A stretch of 64,000 nucleotides of DNA, taken from NCBI GenBank assembly GCA_964371055.1, contig CAYJLF010000016.1, positions 62,001 through 126,000 of the forward strand, read 5' to 3'. Of this stretch, positions 8,563-17,917 are shown in pieces (within the stretch, counting starts at the first letter, position 1; each line of letters opens with the position of its first letter). Source of the stretch: CAYJLF01 sp964371055 (GTDB lineage: Bacteria > Eisenbacteria > RBG-16-71-46 > CAIMUX01). The position numbers and the translations under genes are program-made. The notes beneath the pieces were generated by a model. The model worked only from the letters and a program-made list of their open reading frames with translations. It was not told the DNA's origin and did no database searches.

Positions 8563-9104
8563 CAGTGACCTCCGCGATGCGCTGGTCGACGGATCGATCA
8601 GCGCGGGTCCCGATACGGCGCGCTCACGAACAACCTCCATCGGTGTCCGTCTTCGCGAGAGCTCCGGACCAGGTGCGACGGACCGCCTGTGGATCACCGC
8701 CGTGAAGCGGACCCGGCTGTGCCCGTGAAATGGGCCGGGAGGCGGCCCGGGGCGGGTGAACGTTGAGGGGGCGAGATGGCGGGCACGCGTCACCCGTCGG
8801 GACCTGTAAGGATGTCGCTGCTCGCCTCGAAGGTCAACGCCGAACGCCCTGCATCCACGCATCGCAACACGGTCACCGGCCTCAGCCGGTCACCGTGTAT
8901 AAGCTTGCGGCATCGTGGTGAGACAGCGGGTGGCTGCGACTGTCTGTGCAGGCAGAGGCGCATCCGCGGATGTACGCTCCGTGAGTGGGCTCGCCGCCAC
9001 TGGACGCGCTGCGCTCGCGTCTCCCATCGGCGCCATCCCATGAGCACCGAGAGTTGACGGCGACGGGTTGCGATCGGCGCTCGCGGGCGGGGCCGGAAGG
9101 GGCC
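8563..9104. other. Intergenic with an imperfect hairpin
   Basis: No gene is seen in these 542 nt. A 12-bp stem with one C-C mismatch (8869-8880 with 8885-8896, loop CTCA) lies ~210 nt downstream of the - strand beta-propeller gene and may end its transcript. No T-tract follows on that strand. Confidence 0.4.
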
Positions 9105-10178
9105 TTATCGCACCAGGATCAAGCGGGCGACCCGTTTTTCGCCCAACGCCTCCACCTGGACGAGGTAAACGCCCGAGGGCACGCCGTCCGTGCGGAGACG
9201 GAGCTCCTGATCACCGTCCACCCCTTCCTTCTCCGCCTCTGGGACGACCATGCATCCGCGGATGTCGAAGACGCGCGCTTCCAGGCGAGCCGCGCGCTCC
9301 AGGGAGACGCGCAGGCGGATCTCCGGCCCGGGACCGGACACCATGGCGACGCGAAGCCTCGGCCGGAGGGCGTCACGCCCTTCCGCGACCGCCCCCGAGA
9401 CGATGCCGTCATCGACCTGGTAAATCTGGTCGGTGGTGTTGTCCGCGATCCAGAGGTCCTGGCCGTCATGGGTGATCCCGTTCGGGGCTCCGCCACCTCC
9501 CGGACAGGGAAAGGAAGCGACCACCGAACCGTCGTCGGGATCAAGCTGGTAGATTGCGGCCACGCCGGTCATGTTGTTGTCGGAGACCCAGACGTACCCT
9601 TCGGCCCACGCGAGGCCATAGGGCGACGCGCCTGGCGCGGGAATCTGTCCCAGGGCGGTTCCCACCGAGTCGACCAGCCAGATCTTCTCCGGGCCCCGGG
9701 AATCGGCCAGCCAGAGATTCTCTCCGTCCCATCCCAGGCCAAGCGGCTGCCCGTCAACTCCGCCCGGCGCCGGCCACTGGTCGCGTATGGCAGCGGTCTC
9801 GGGATCGAGCTTGTACAAGGCGTCGCCCGAGACGTCGCTTTGCCACAGGTTGTGGCCATCGTAGGTCAGTCCCTGCGGAGACGAACCCGCAGGGGTCAGC
9901 CGGTCGAGGACGGCGCCGCTGGCGGCGTCCACCACGTAGATCCCCTTCAGATCCGTCGGGGCGAAGATGACCTGGTAGATCTTGCCGTTGACCCAGGCGA
10001 GGTCCGATGTGTTCGGGCCCGCGCAAGGGATGCTGTGCATCACGTCGCCCAGCGCGGCGGCGGCCGGGGTGGGCGACAAGACGGACGCGAGCGCGCACGC
10101 GGCCAGGATGGACAGCGCGGGAACCGCCGCGACCATCGGCATCCGTGACGTGGGGACGACGGACGGATTCGACCACAT
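9105..10178 (-). CDS. Secreted NHL/YncE-like beta-propeller with FlgD-like C-terminus
   Basis: The 357-residue protein has a signal peptide (PALSILAACALASVLSPTPAAA). At least five propeller blades repeat the pattern GLTYDGHNLWQSD, GLGWDGENLWLAD, GLAWAEGYVWVSD, GITHDGQDLWIAD, with D-xx-SG-x-V strands between them. This is the style of NHL/SMP-30/YncE propellers, which bind ligands or peptides. The last ~75 residues (RARLEARVFDIRG...VPSGVYLVQVEALGEKRVARLILVR) are the FlgD-like module, here divergent. GAGGAGG lies 6 nt before the ATG at 10178. Its leader begins near a TGGTACAAT box at 10299-10307. It is likely cell-surface or released; the ligand is unknown. Confidence 0.8.
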   Translation of the reverse strand: MWSNPSVVPTSRMPMVAAVPALSILAACALASVLSPTPAAAALGDVMHSIPCAGPNTSDLAWVNGKIYQVIFAPTDLKGIYVVDAASGAVLDRLTPAGSSPQGLTYDGHNLWQSDVSGDALYKLDPETAAIRDQWPAPGGVDGQPLGLGWDGENLWLADSRGPEKIWLVDSVGTALGQIPAPGASPYGLAWAEGYVWVSDNNMTGVAAIYQLDPDDGSVVASFPCPGGGGAPNGITHDGQDLWIADNTTDQIYQVDDGIVSGAVAEGRDALRPRLRVAMVSGPGPEIRLRVSLERAARLEARVFDIRGCMVVPEAEKEGVDGDQELRLRTDGVPSGVYLVQVEALGEKRVARLILVR

Positions 10179-10298
10179 ACGGGCCTCCTCTCGTGTTCAA
10201 AATCTACGATGGGGCCGGCACAACGCTCGCCGTATCACGGTGCAGGATCCCGGGTGCGGGCACGGCAAGCGATAGATCACGAGCAAACTGCGCCCGGG

Positions 10299-10307
10299 AT
10301 TGTACCA
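10299..10307 (-). promoter_or_regulatory. Extended -10 box (TGGTACAAT)
   Basis: Read on the minus strand, TGGTACAAT is an extended -10, ~115 nt before the propeller gene start at 10178. The identical nine bases occur upstream of the beta-helix gene (32622-32630). No clear -35 is present. Confidence 0.5.
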
Positions 10308-10382
10308 TGGATCCTCGCCCGGCGCGACCGCTTCCGTCCGGCGATGTACGGATCGGCTACGCGTGCCCTCTCCGTGAAGAGG

Positions 10383-13300
10383 CTACTGCGCCCGCCACCG
10401 GTAGGTGCGGATCTCGAACGGCCCGAGGGCCACGGGGAACTCGCCCGAGACCGACTCTGGATCCGCGAGGAGATTGCGTTCCATCAGGTCGGTCAACTGC
10501 AACCGGCCGTCGGGGCGAGGAAGGCGGAGCACTCCGGTTAATGCTCGACCTCGCGACTCCACGAGGCGGAAGATCCATCCGTCTCCGTCCTCGGCCCGCT
10601 TGACGACGGCGAGACGCAGGCCCTCGCCCGTGACCCGGCAGCACTCCGGAGCCGTCCTCACGCTCCGCCCCTCGAACCGCACCGGGGCGGCATTGAGCAC
10701 GGCCGCCTCGGCCTGGACGTCGGACGACACCAGCGACGCCGCATGCGGCAGGAGAGCATAGGTGAACCGGTGCCGGCCCAGATCGCAGTCGGGATCGGGA
10801 TAGGTCGCTCCGCGCAGCAGGTTGAGATCGAGGTCGTGATTGTGGACCCGGTGGCCGTACTTGCTGTCATTGAGGAGGGCGACGCCGTACTCGCCCGAGG
10901 TGAGATCGACCCAGCGGTGCGCCACGACCTCGAAGCGCGCCTGATCCCAGCTGGTGTTGCGATGCGTCGGCCGACGGAGATGACCGTACTGGATCTCAAA
11001 CGTCGCCTCAGCCGCGCGAACCGCGACGGGGAACGACACCCGCAGCATGCGATGGCGCTCCTGCCAGTCGACTTCGGTCACGAAATCGAGGCGACACGAT
11101 CCCGTGGCGAGCCGAACCTCCTGCGTGATCGAAGACGCGCCGACGGCGAGATGGAACCGCAGGGCCTGGCGGACGGGTGGAGCACAGGCCCCGCTTACGC
11201 CGACGACGAGCCGCTCGAGCCGCACCGCGCACGCCGTGTCGACCACCGCCCGCTCGTAGAAGAGATCGACGTCCCAGGCGTCCCAGTCGTTCGGGCGGTC
11301 CTCGTAGAGGGTCAGCCGGTTCCCGACCTCGCCCTCGGCCATGATTTCGCGGCCCGCCTCCTTGTCCCATCCGCGAAGCAGCCGTCCGTCGTGATCGAAC
11401 TCGTAGCGGACCCGCTCGTTCTCGATCTCGATCGGGCCGGCGGCGGGATCGACCGCGATCCACCTGCACCGCGCGGACCGCGAATCCGTTCCGTCCACGC
11501 CTCGGCCGCGCCCGTCAGGCCTCAGCGAAAGGAACGAGTACGGCTCGATCCGCACGCGCGCGACCGACCGACCCTCCTCCTCCTGCAGCGGTACGCGGCG
11601 ACCGGAGGAAGCATCGAACCAGCCCCCCGGCGCCACTGTCCCGAGCTCGACGACGCCGTCGAACGGATCGTCGTGCGGATGAAAGAGGGTCACCGCGCCC
11701 GCCTCGACCGTGAGCAGGCATCGGCCCGCCTCCTCGATCAGCCGCGAGCACTCCGCGAGGGCCGCCTCGTGATCTGCATGCGTACGGTCGTAGGCCCGAT
11801 GGATGCTGGAGCCGGGCAGGATGTCGTGGAACTGGTGCAGCAGCGTCAGCTTCCAGAGCCGGTCGAGCGCGGCCGCCGGATACTCCTCGATCGGCCGCAT
11901 GGACCAGAGCAGTTCCACGATCCTGAGCGCCTGCTCCAGGCGGCGGTTCCCCTGTTTCACCCTGGCCTGGCTGGTCAGGCTGCCGCGGTGGAGCTCGAGG
12001 TAGAGCTCGCCCACCCAGACCGGCAGATCATCGCGCCGGGCGCGCAGCCGCGCGAAGAATCCGTCCGCCCGCCCGAAGACGACCCGAGGCGCGCCCTCGA
12101 GGTCGTGCATGCGCCGGCCAGTCTCCAGGTGCTCTTCCTTCGGTCCGCCGCCGCCATCGCCGACGCCGAAGAGGCAGAGGAACTCATCGAGGAACCCCTT
12201 CTCGCGGAAGTTCTCCCCCCCCGGGATGATCGCCTCGGGATCGAGCGGCGAGTTGTAGGTGTTCTCGGGAGGAAAGTGCGCCAGGACCTCGCTGCCATCG
12301 AGGCCGCGCCAGACGAAGGAGGTGTGAGGAAAGTCGTTCCACTGGTTCCACGACATCTTCTGCGTCAGAAAGGAGTCGATGCCCGAACGCCGGAGGATCT
12401 GCGGCAAGGCGGCCGAGTAGCCAAACACATCCGGCAGCCAGAGATTGTCGACGTCGACGCCGAACTCCTCGCGGAAGAAGCACAGGCCGTGCAGGAGCTG
12501 CCGCACCATCGACTCCCCGTCGATCAGATTGCAGTCCGGCTCGACCCACATCCCGCCCTGCACCTCCCAACGACCCTCCGCGACCAACTCGCGGATCCTC
12601 TGGTAGAGCTCCGGGTGTCGCTCGCGGACGAAGATGTAGTGCTGCGCCTGCGACGCGCCGAAGACATAGCCCGGATATCGATCGAGCAGCGAGACCTGCG
12701 ACGCGAAGGTCCGCGCGCACTTGCGCACCGTCTCTTCCACCGGCCAGAGCCAGGCCGTGTCGATATGAGCATGGCCGACCGCGGTGACGCCGAGGGCGGA
12801 TGGCTCTGCCGGCCGGTACAGCTCGGCGGCCAGAATCGCCCGGGCATCCACGGCACGCTCCTCCAGACCGGCGAAGCGATCCGCGGCCAGCGATCCGGCC
12901 CGGATGAGCCGGGCCCGCCGGACGCTTTTCTCCGGCAGTCGCCGGATGAGGCCGAGCAGGCACTTGAGATCGAGCCAGAGGTGCCACAGTTCCGGCTGGA
13001 AGGCCGCCAGACGCGCGAATCTCAGCTCACCCTCGTACCGTCCGTAACGATGCGGATCGTCCGCCGCGGGATCGAACTCCGTGAAGACGCCGAAAAGAGA
13101 CGCGGCCGTGGCCTCGATCAGGAGCTCCACCCTCTCGCCCCCGCGGCAGGCGTCGAAGAGCGGCACGCGGTCGCGCTTGAAGGCAGGCTCCCAGATCGAT
13201 CCGGTCGTGATGCCGGTGAGCAGTCGTCCGTCCGGATCGAGGACCAGACCCTCGCTGCCGAAGTCGAGGTGCGCCACGACCGGGCGGCCCGCCCACTCGC

Positions 13301-13628
13301 GTGGGACGGAGCCTTGGACGCGAAACCAGGCCGTCTCCCACGCGCGTCCCCACGCTTCACCGATCGCGATCGGTCGCCACGGCCCGTCGGGAGGAGGAAG
13401 CTCGAAGCGCGCGTCGCGCAGCGCATCGAGACAGGAGGCCTCACGGGCCGGGGCGGGACCGTTCCCCGGCTCTGTCTCCGCCCCTCGCGGTCGCGCCCCT
13501 CCGGAGGGGGCCGGACCCGGCAGCCACGCCACCGCGAGCGGCGAGGTCGCCGACAGCAGCATTCCGCCCAACCGTTCCTGCCACCGCGTCAGCCGCTTGA
13601 TCCAGGTCTCTTCCTGCTTCCGTTCCAC
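10383..13628 (-). CDS. GH38 alpha-mannosidase
   Basis: The 1081-residue enzyme is predicted to hydrolyse alpha-mannosides with retention. An N-terminal beta-sandwich of ~270 residues precedes the GH38 catalytic domain. Zinc ligands His288 and Asp290 lie in GHAHIDTAWLWP, and the nucleophile Asp400 in NLWLPDVFGYSAALPQIL; further conserved text is SFLTQKMSWNQWNDFPHTSF. A helical bundle and C-terminal beta domains follow. There is no signal peptide, so it is probably cytoplasmic. The start is a GTG at 13628, only 3 nt after the symporter stop and preceded by GGGGGGAATGAG; the next Met is residue 23. It is the last gene of a four-gene operon with GH130, a CBM9-like protein and a sodium symporter, so its substrate is likely imported manno-oligosaccharide or N-glycan fragments. 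Confidence 0.92.
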   Translation of the reverse strand: MERKQEETWIKRLTRWQERLGGMLLSATSPLAVAWLPGPAPSGGARPRGAETEPGNGPAPAREASCLDALRDARFELPPPDGPWRPIAIGEAWGRAWETAWFRVQGSVPREWAGRPVVAHLDFGSEGLVLDPDGRLLTGITTGSIWEPAFKRDRVPLFDACRGGERVELLIEATAASLFGVFTEFDPAADDPHRYGRYEGELRFARLAAFQPELWHLWLDLKCLLGLIRRLPEKSVRRARLIRAGSLAADRFAGLEERAVDARAILAAELYRPAEPSALGVTAVGHAHIDTAWLWPVEETVRKCARTFASQVSLLDRYPGYVFGASQAQHYIFVRERHPELYQRIRELVAEGRWEVQGGMWVEPDCNLIDGESMVRQLLHGLCFFREEFGVDVDNLWLPDVFGYSAALPQILRRSGIDSFLTQKMSWNQWNDFPHTSFVWRGLDGSEVLAHFPPENTYNSPLDPEAIIPGGENFREKGFLDEFLCLFGVGDGGGGPKEEHLETGRRMHDLEGAPRVVFGRADGFFARLRARRDDLPVWVGELYLELHRGSLTSQARVKQGNRRLEQALRIVELLWSMRPIEEYPAAALDRLWKLTLLHQFHDILPGSSIHRAYDRTHADHEAALAECSRLIEEAGRCLLTVEAGAVTLFHPHDDPFDGVVELGTVAPGGWFDASSGRRVPLQEEEGRSVARVRIEPYSFLSLRPDGRGRGVDGTDSRSARCRWIAVDPAAGPIEIENERVRYEFDHDGRLLRGWDKEAGREIMAEGEVGNRLTLYEDRPNDWDAWDVDLFYERAVVDTACAVRLERLVVGVSGACAPPVRQALRFHLAVGASSITQEVRLATGSCRLDFVTEVDWQERHRMLRVSFPVAVRAAEATFEIQYGHLRRPTHRNTSWDQARFEVVAHRWVDLTSGEYGVALLNDSKYGHRVHNHDLDLNLLRGATYPDPDCDLGRHRFTYALLPHAASLVSSDVQAEAAVLNAAPVRFEGRSVRTAPECCRVTGEGLRLAVVKRAEDGDGWIFRLVESRGRALTGVLRLPRPDGRLQLTDLMERNLLADPESVSGEFPVALGPFEIRTYRWRAQ

Positions 13629-13631
13629 GCC

Positions 13632-15551
13632 TCATTCCCCCCGCACGAAGCCGTTGTCGGTGTGATCCCGCTGCCGCGTGCGCAAGGTGCGGAACATCCG
13701 GGCAAGATCGACGCACCCCCCCGTCGTGAACCAGACCATCGTGACCGCGCCGAGCCCGAGGTGGATCCACAGGTGCACCCGCCAGAACCGCATCCAGGCG
13801 GCGTCGCTGGCGGGCCGGGTGACGTGAAGGACCGCGCCCACGATGAAGACGATGAACCACCCCAGAGTCCACACGTAGTTCGCCAGGAGGATCGCCTTGT
13901 CGCCCCGCGTGAAATCCGGTCCGGCCCAGAGCTGGCGCCAGCCACGCCGCCCGGGCGCTCCGTCGGCCGCATCCCTGGGCGCATGCGTTCCGCGGTGAAG
14001 CAAACGATCGAGGTCGAAACCCCGCCCCCGGCCCAAGAGCGACACCAGCACGAACATCACGCTGGAGGCCCCCATCGCCAGCGCCCAGAATTCCTGGCCG
14101 TTGATGAAGAAGTCGGCCTGGAACTGGTGCACGATGATCCCGCCGACCGAGATGACGGAACCGGTGATCATCGCGGCCCACGCCGCCGCCGTGGTGCCCC
14201 GCTTCCAGTAGAGCCCACCGATGATGACCGCCCCCGAACCGCCGGCGAAGATTGCGCCCGTGATGGCGAAGAAGAGGAAGATGTACTGCGTCTGGCGGAA
14301 GAGGAGCGAGAAGAGGAAGACGAAAATCGCCACGCCGAGGATCGACAGCCGCAGCGCCCGCAGATGGGACCGGGTCTCCAGAGGTCGTCCGCGCAACGGG
14401 ATGATCACGTCCTGCACCAGGATGCTCCCCCAGGAGTGGAGGTAGGAGTTCAGGGTCGTGATCGAAGCCGCCATCATGATCGCGACAAAGAGCCCGATCA
14501 ATCCCACCGGCATCATCTGCCGCATCACCAGCGGCACCTTGAGCTGGCTTCGCACCGCCTCCGTCTCGCCCACCGGCAGGAGACCCTGCACCGCGGCGGA
14601 CACCGCCCGGAAGTCAGGGTGGTGGAGCACCGTGTAGGCCGCGATCGGGATGAAGGAGAGCATGATCGCCTGCGGGATGCCCCGCCAGAGACCCACCACC
14701 CCCGCCATCCGCGCCTCGTGGGCGTTCTCGGCCGATGCGTTGTACGCCTGCGTTCCCTGCCACGACATGGTGCTGTAGAGGAACCCGAAGACGCCGATGA
14801 GGAAGTACCAGAAGTTGAAGTCCCGCATCGCGCTCGTCTTGAAGGGATTGATGAGCGACTGGTCCGCGGGCGCCTGTTGCAGCGCCTGCGTGATCGTTCC
14901 CCAGTCCATCGTCAGGACGAAGTAGACGGTGATCGCCAGAAGCCCGATGTTCAGCACCGCACCCTGGAGGAAGTCGGCCACGATCACCGCCACCTGCCCG
15001 CCCAGGAAGAGGAACGCCAGGGCGATGCCGAGCAGCAGGATCATGAGCAGCGCGAAGACCGAGAGGGTGATCGGTCCGAGCTGGATTTCGGCCGGGAAGC
15101 CGCAAAAATACTGGAAGAAGCGCGCCTCGACGGCGGGGAAGATCCCCATGTTGACGATCCCGGCGAAGAAGGCGAGAAGGCCCGTGAAGATCCGGAAGCG
15201 CCGGCTGTAGCGCACTTCGAAGAACTGCGCGAGGGTCAGGCACCGCGTCTGGCGGAACCGGTAGATGACCCACCCTCCGGCGATGGCCACCAGAACGACC
15301 ACCCCCATGGTCAGTCCCCACCAGGTCATCGAGAAACCGGCGAGAAGGTTCATCTCCAGGTTTCCGACGACGGTGATCGCGCCAAGTCCGGCCGCCCCGG
15401 CCGAGACGGCGATGAGATAGCGGCCCGCGCTCCGCCCCGCCGCCAGGAAGTCGGCGACGCTCCTCATGTGGCTCCGGCTCACGAGGGCCGAGCCGGCCAT
15501 GAAGGCGAACATCAAGCCCACGATGAGCCAGTCGAGAGGGGCCAGGATCAT
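13632..15551 (-). CDS. Sodium/solute symporter (SSS family)
   Basis: The 639-residue protein has about 14 hydrophobic segments. It begins PLDWLIVGLMFAFMAGSALV, then FLAAGRSAGRYLIAVSAGAA and LAQFFEVRYSRRFR, the usual opening of SSS (SglT/PutP) sodium-coupled transporters. The GSxQAYNASAEN region and a late ITTLNSYLHSWGSI helix fit the family core. About 80 extra C-terminal residues include two more helices (LLANYVWTLGWFIVFIVG and LWIHLGLGAVTMVWF), seen in some sugar symporters. The start ATG overlaps the upstream stop (ATGA). Placed between CBM9-like and GH38 genes, it probably imports mannosides with Na+. Confidence 0.88.
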   Translation of the reverse strand: MILAPLDWLIVGLMFAFMAGSALVSRSHMRSVADFLAAGRSAGRYLIAVSAGAAGLGAITVVGNLEMNLLAGFSMTWWGLTMGVVVLVAIAGGWVIYRFRQTRCLTLAQFFEVRYSRRFRIFTGLLAFFAGIVNMGIFPAVEARFFQYFCGFPAEIQLGPITLSVFALLMILLLGIALAFLFLGGQVAVIVADFLQGAVLNIGLLAITVYFVLTMDWGTITQALQQAPADQSLINPFKTSAMRDFNFWYFLIGVFGFLYSTMSWQGTQAYNASAENAHEARMAGVVGLWRGIPQAIMLSFIPIAAYTVLHHPDFRAVSAAVQGLLPVGETEAVRSQLKVPLVMRQMMPVGLIGLFVAIMMAASITTLNSYLHSWGSILVQDVIIPLRGRPLETRSHLRALRLSILGVAIFVFLFSLLFRQTQYIFLFFAITGAIFAGGSGAVIIGGLYWKRGTTAAAWAAMITGSVISVGGIIVHQFQADFFINGQEFWALAMGASSVMFVLVSLLGRGRGFDLDRLLHRGTHAPRDAADGAPGRRGWRQLWAGPDFTRGDKAILLANYVWTLGWFIVFIVGAVLHVTRPASDAAWMRFWRVHLWIHLGLGAVTMVWFTTGGCVDLARMFRTLRTRQRDHTDNGFVRGE

Positions 15552-16663
15552 GGTGCACTCCGCCAGTTGCGTCCCTGGTGATCGATGTGGAGAGTCGCGC
15601 CGCCGGGCAGATCGAGTACGGCCTCGAAGCCGCTCGGGGTGGCCGATATCCGCGGAACCGCGGTCACGCGCGTCTCCGCTCCGATCGCGTCCCACCCGAG
15701 GAGCCCGGGATCGTCCGCGAAAGGCTCGCCTCGCTCCCTCCGTTCCTTCTGGGCGTAGTAGAGCTTCCGCAGAGCCGAGCGCGCCGACTCCTCCGGGTCG
15801 GGGCGAAGCTGGACCGGTCCGGCGGCGGGATCGAGGGATGAGAACTGCACGATTCCCCACATCTCCGGGTAGTGCATCGCGATCAGCCCCTGCGGGGACC
15901 AGACCCAGTTGTGTTCCGGCCACGCGCGACCCGTGGCCGGGTCGATCCGCTTGACGTAGGCGCCTTCGACCACATCGAGCGTCCACTCGACCCGTGAGAA
16001 GTTGACCCGCCACTGGTCGCCGTCCCGCGGCGGCACCTCCCGGCCCGCGCACTCCTTCAGGATCTCCCACGGGATCGCGATCTCGACCGACCAGCCGCGA
16101 TCGACATCCGACGGATCGTTCAACGTGCCATCAAGGTGCACCGCGGTTCGGAGCCCCGCGATGTCCCACGCATGCACCGCCGGGCCGCCATCGCGGTACG
16201 GCCGGATCAACAGCAGGTCCCAGACGGTGTTCAGGGCATTGATCTCGAGCTCGTAATAGAGGTGCGTATCCCCGTCGGGGTCGAGGAACACCTCGAAGTC
16301 GTGTTCGTGGTAGATCACCGCGTCGCGCCGGTCATAGGTGGCCCAGAGGCCCCGCTCCTCCATCTCGGCATAGACGAAGAGATCGTGATCATCCCACAGC
16401 AACCTCGCGCGGGTCGCGAGCGCGGGGCGGGGCTTGAGGTCCCCCTCGATGTCGACGAACTCCGCCGTCCAGGGAGCGGCCTGCCATGACGCCTCGTCAT
16501 CGCGGCCGTCGATCACGAGCGACTCGGACGCCCGGTGACAGACATAGCGTTCGGGCTGCAGGGGAATGCGCGGAATCGGGAACTTCACCGAGTCTTCCGC
16601 CGTCGCCGCCGTGACCGCGAGCGCGCAGGCCGGCAGGAGCCATGAAAGCGTCGCGCACCCCAT
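15548..16663 (-). CDS. Exported CBM9-like carbohydrate-binding protein
   Basis: The 371-residue protein has a signal peptide (WLLPACALAVTAATA|EDS). The central ~200 residues form a CBM9-like_1 domain: LVIDGRDDEASWQAAPW, ATRARLLWDDHDLFVYAEME, HEHDFEVFLDPDGDTHLYYE, GWSVEIAIPWEIL, WRVNFSRVEW. These are the conserved landmarks of the carbohydrate-binding family 9-like group. The C-terminal ~70 residues are a separate small domain of unknown role. GGGAGGGGGG sits just before the ATG at 16663, and only 2 nt separate it from the GH130 stop. It probably binds mannosides outside the cytoplasm for the adjacent transporter and enzymes. No catalytic residues are evident. Confidence 0.82.
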   Translation of the reverse strand: MGCATLSWLLPACALAVTAATAEDSVKFPIPRIPLQPERYVCHRASESLVIDGRDDEASWQAAPWTAEFVDIEGDLKPRPALATRARLLWDDHDLFVYAEMEERGLWATYDRRDAVIYHEHDFEVFLDPDGDTHLYYELEINALNTVWDLLLIRPYRDGGPAVHAWDIAGLRTAVHLDGTLNDPSDVDRGWSVEIAIPWEILKECAGREVPPRDGDQWRVNFSRVEWTLDVVEGAYVKRIDPATGRAWPEHNWVWSPQGLIAMHYPEMWGIVQFSSLDPAAGPVQLRPDPEESARSALRKLYYAQKERRERGEPFADDPGLLGWDAIGAETRVTAVPRISATPSGFEAVLDLPGGATLHIDHQGRNWRSAP

Positions 16664-16665
16664 CG

Positions 16666-17634
16666 TCAACCCCCCTCCCGGCAATCGGCGAGCAGTTCGC
16701 CGATCGTCGTCGTCGCCAGGCCGACCACCGTGTCGGCCGCCCCGTAGTAGACCCTTACGCGGCTCTCGGGCCGGGCGAAGTCGTCGGCGTCGTGGCTTTC
16801 CACCACCCAACCACTGGGAAAGACTACGTTGGGCACCTGCCCGGTCAGCTCATACCCTTCGCGCGGCTCCAGAAGGTTGTACCTCGTCCGCGCCACTACC
16901 CGACGCGGATCCTCGAGATCGAGGAGCAAGGCGCCGACCTGGTAGATCCCCACACTCGCGAAGTGGGTGGCGACTCCGTGGTAGAGCAAGAGCCAGCCCT
17001 CGCGGGTCCTGACGGGCGGCGTGCCCGCACCGATCCTTTCGTCCCAGGATCGCCAGCGCCCGCGGATCACCTCCCCCGCCCGCTCCCAGTGGCGCAGGTC
17101 ATCCGAACGCGAGAGCACAATCGCGTCCCCGCTGGGCGGATCGCCCGGCACCGCGGCGAGGTTCGGGCGCTCCAGAAGGAGAGCACGCCCCCCGATCCGC
17201 TCCGGGAAGAGGACGCCATTGCGGCTGTCGTCATCGGTGATCAGCCCGAGGAAGTCCAGCGCTCGGAAGTCGTCCGTACGGCAGAGTCCGAGCCGGCACC
17301 CGTCGTCCCGGTCGAGGGCCAGGATCACATACCAGACGCCAGCCAGGCGTGTGATGCGGGGATCATATGCGTGATACACCCGACCAGCCGCCTCCAGCCC
17401 CCGAACCGGAACCGCCTCCGGCTCGAGGGAGAATCGAACGCCGTCCTCGCTCTCGGCCCGCAGTAGAAAGGTCTCCCGCCCCCGGTTCTGCACGCGCAGC
17501 AGCAGCACGATCCGCCCCTCGACCAGGGCCGCTCCCGGGTTGAAGACCGAGCTGACGTCAACCAGGTGGGGAGCGACCGCCGGGATGCTCTCCCGAGTCA
17601 GGATCGGGTTGGCGGGATGGCGATGGAGCGGCAT
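16666..17634 (-). CDS. GH130 mannoside phosphorylase (or hydrolase)
   Basis: The 322-residue protein has GH130 features: RHPANPIL at the start, VFNPGAA (~residue 30), HAYDPRITRLAGVWYV (the catalytic-Asp region), ERPNLAAVPG, and GAGTPPVRTREGWLLLYHGV. GH130 enzymes cleave beta-mannosides by phosphorolysis, usually releasing mannose 1-phosphate. The exact acceptor (mannose, glucose or GlcNAc) cannot be told from sequence alone. The size is normal. Start 17634 is chosen because the family begins near RHPANPIL; the frame is open to 17781 and the ribosome site is weak. It is the first gene of the mannoside operon, so it is the likely entry to central metabolism for the GH38 products. Confidence 0.85.
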   Translation of the reverse strand: MPLHRHPANPILTRESIPAVAPHLVDVSSVFNPGAALVEGRIVLLLRVQNRGRETFLLRAESEDGVRFSLEPEAVPVRGLEAAGRVYHAYDPRITRLAGVWYVILALDRDDGCRLGLCRTDDFRALDFLGLITDDDSRNGVLFPERIGGRALLLERPNLAAVPGDPPSGDAIVLSRSDDLRHWERAGEVIRGRWRSWDERIGAGTPPVRTREGWLLLYHGVATHFASVGIYQVGALLLDLEDPRRVVARTRYNLLEPREGYELTGQVPNVVFPSGWVVESHDADDFARPESRVRVYYGAADTVVGLATTTIGELLADCREGG

Positions 17635-17831
17635 GCAGGCTCGATGGTTGAGGGTGACAGCGCCTTCGTCGATGCGGCCCACGTGGAACGAGCCCACGCC
17701 GGCGGTCGATGTGGGCGCGCGCCGGTCTCCTCCGCCGGACCGGCCACGCGCCGCCGAGAAGATCCCACGGGTGCGGGACATGTCAACCGGGTTCTGGGGT
17801 TCCCGGGTGGAGCCGTGAACGCGGCGCCAAC

Positions 17832-17861
17832 TTGATCGTGCCGTCGGTGGTCAGGTATCCT
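17832..17861 (+). promoter_or_regulatory. Sigma-70-like promoter
   Basis: TTGATC (17832-17837), 18-nt spacer, TATCCT (17856-17861), 56 nt before the Cys-rich gene start. The same TATCCT -10 with a -35 at similar spacing occurs before the gene starting at 43342. Confidence 0.6.
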
Positions 17862-17917
17862 TGTGCACGGAAGTAGGCAGTTCTGGTCGTTCTGGTTCTC
17901 TTCCCCTGGAGGCTGCC

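Noticed and set aside
10743..15581. A very long plus-strand open frame (over 1600 codons) across the mannoside operon
   Set aside because: It lies antisense to GH38 and symporter genes with clear domains, and its composition (runs of Arg, His, Glu, Asp, Pro) is that of a mirrored GC-rich coding strand. The minus-strand genes explain it.
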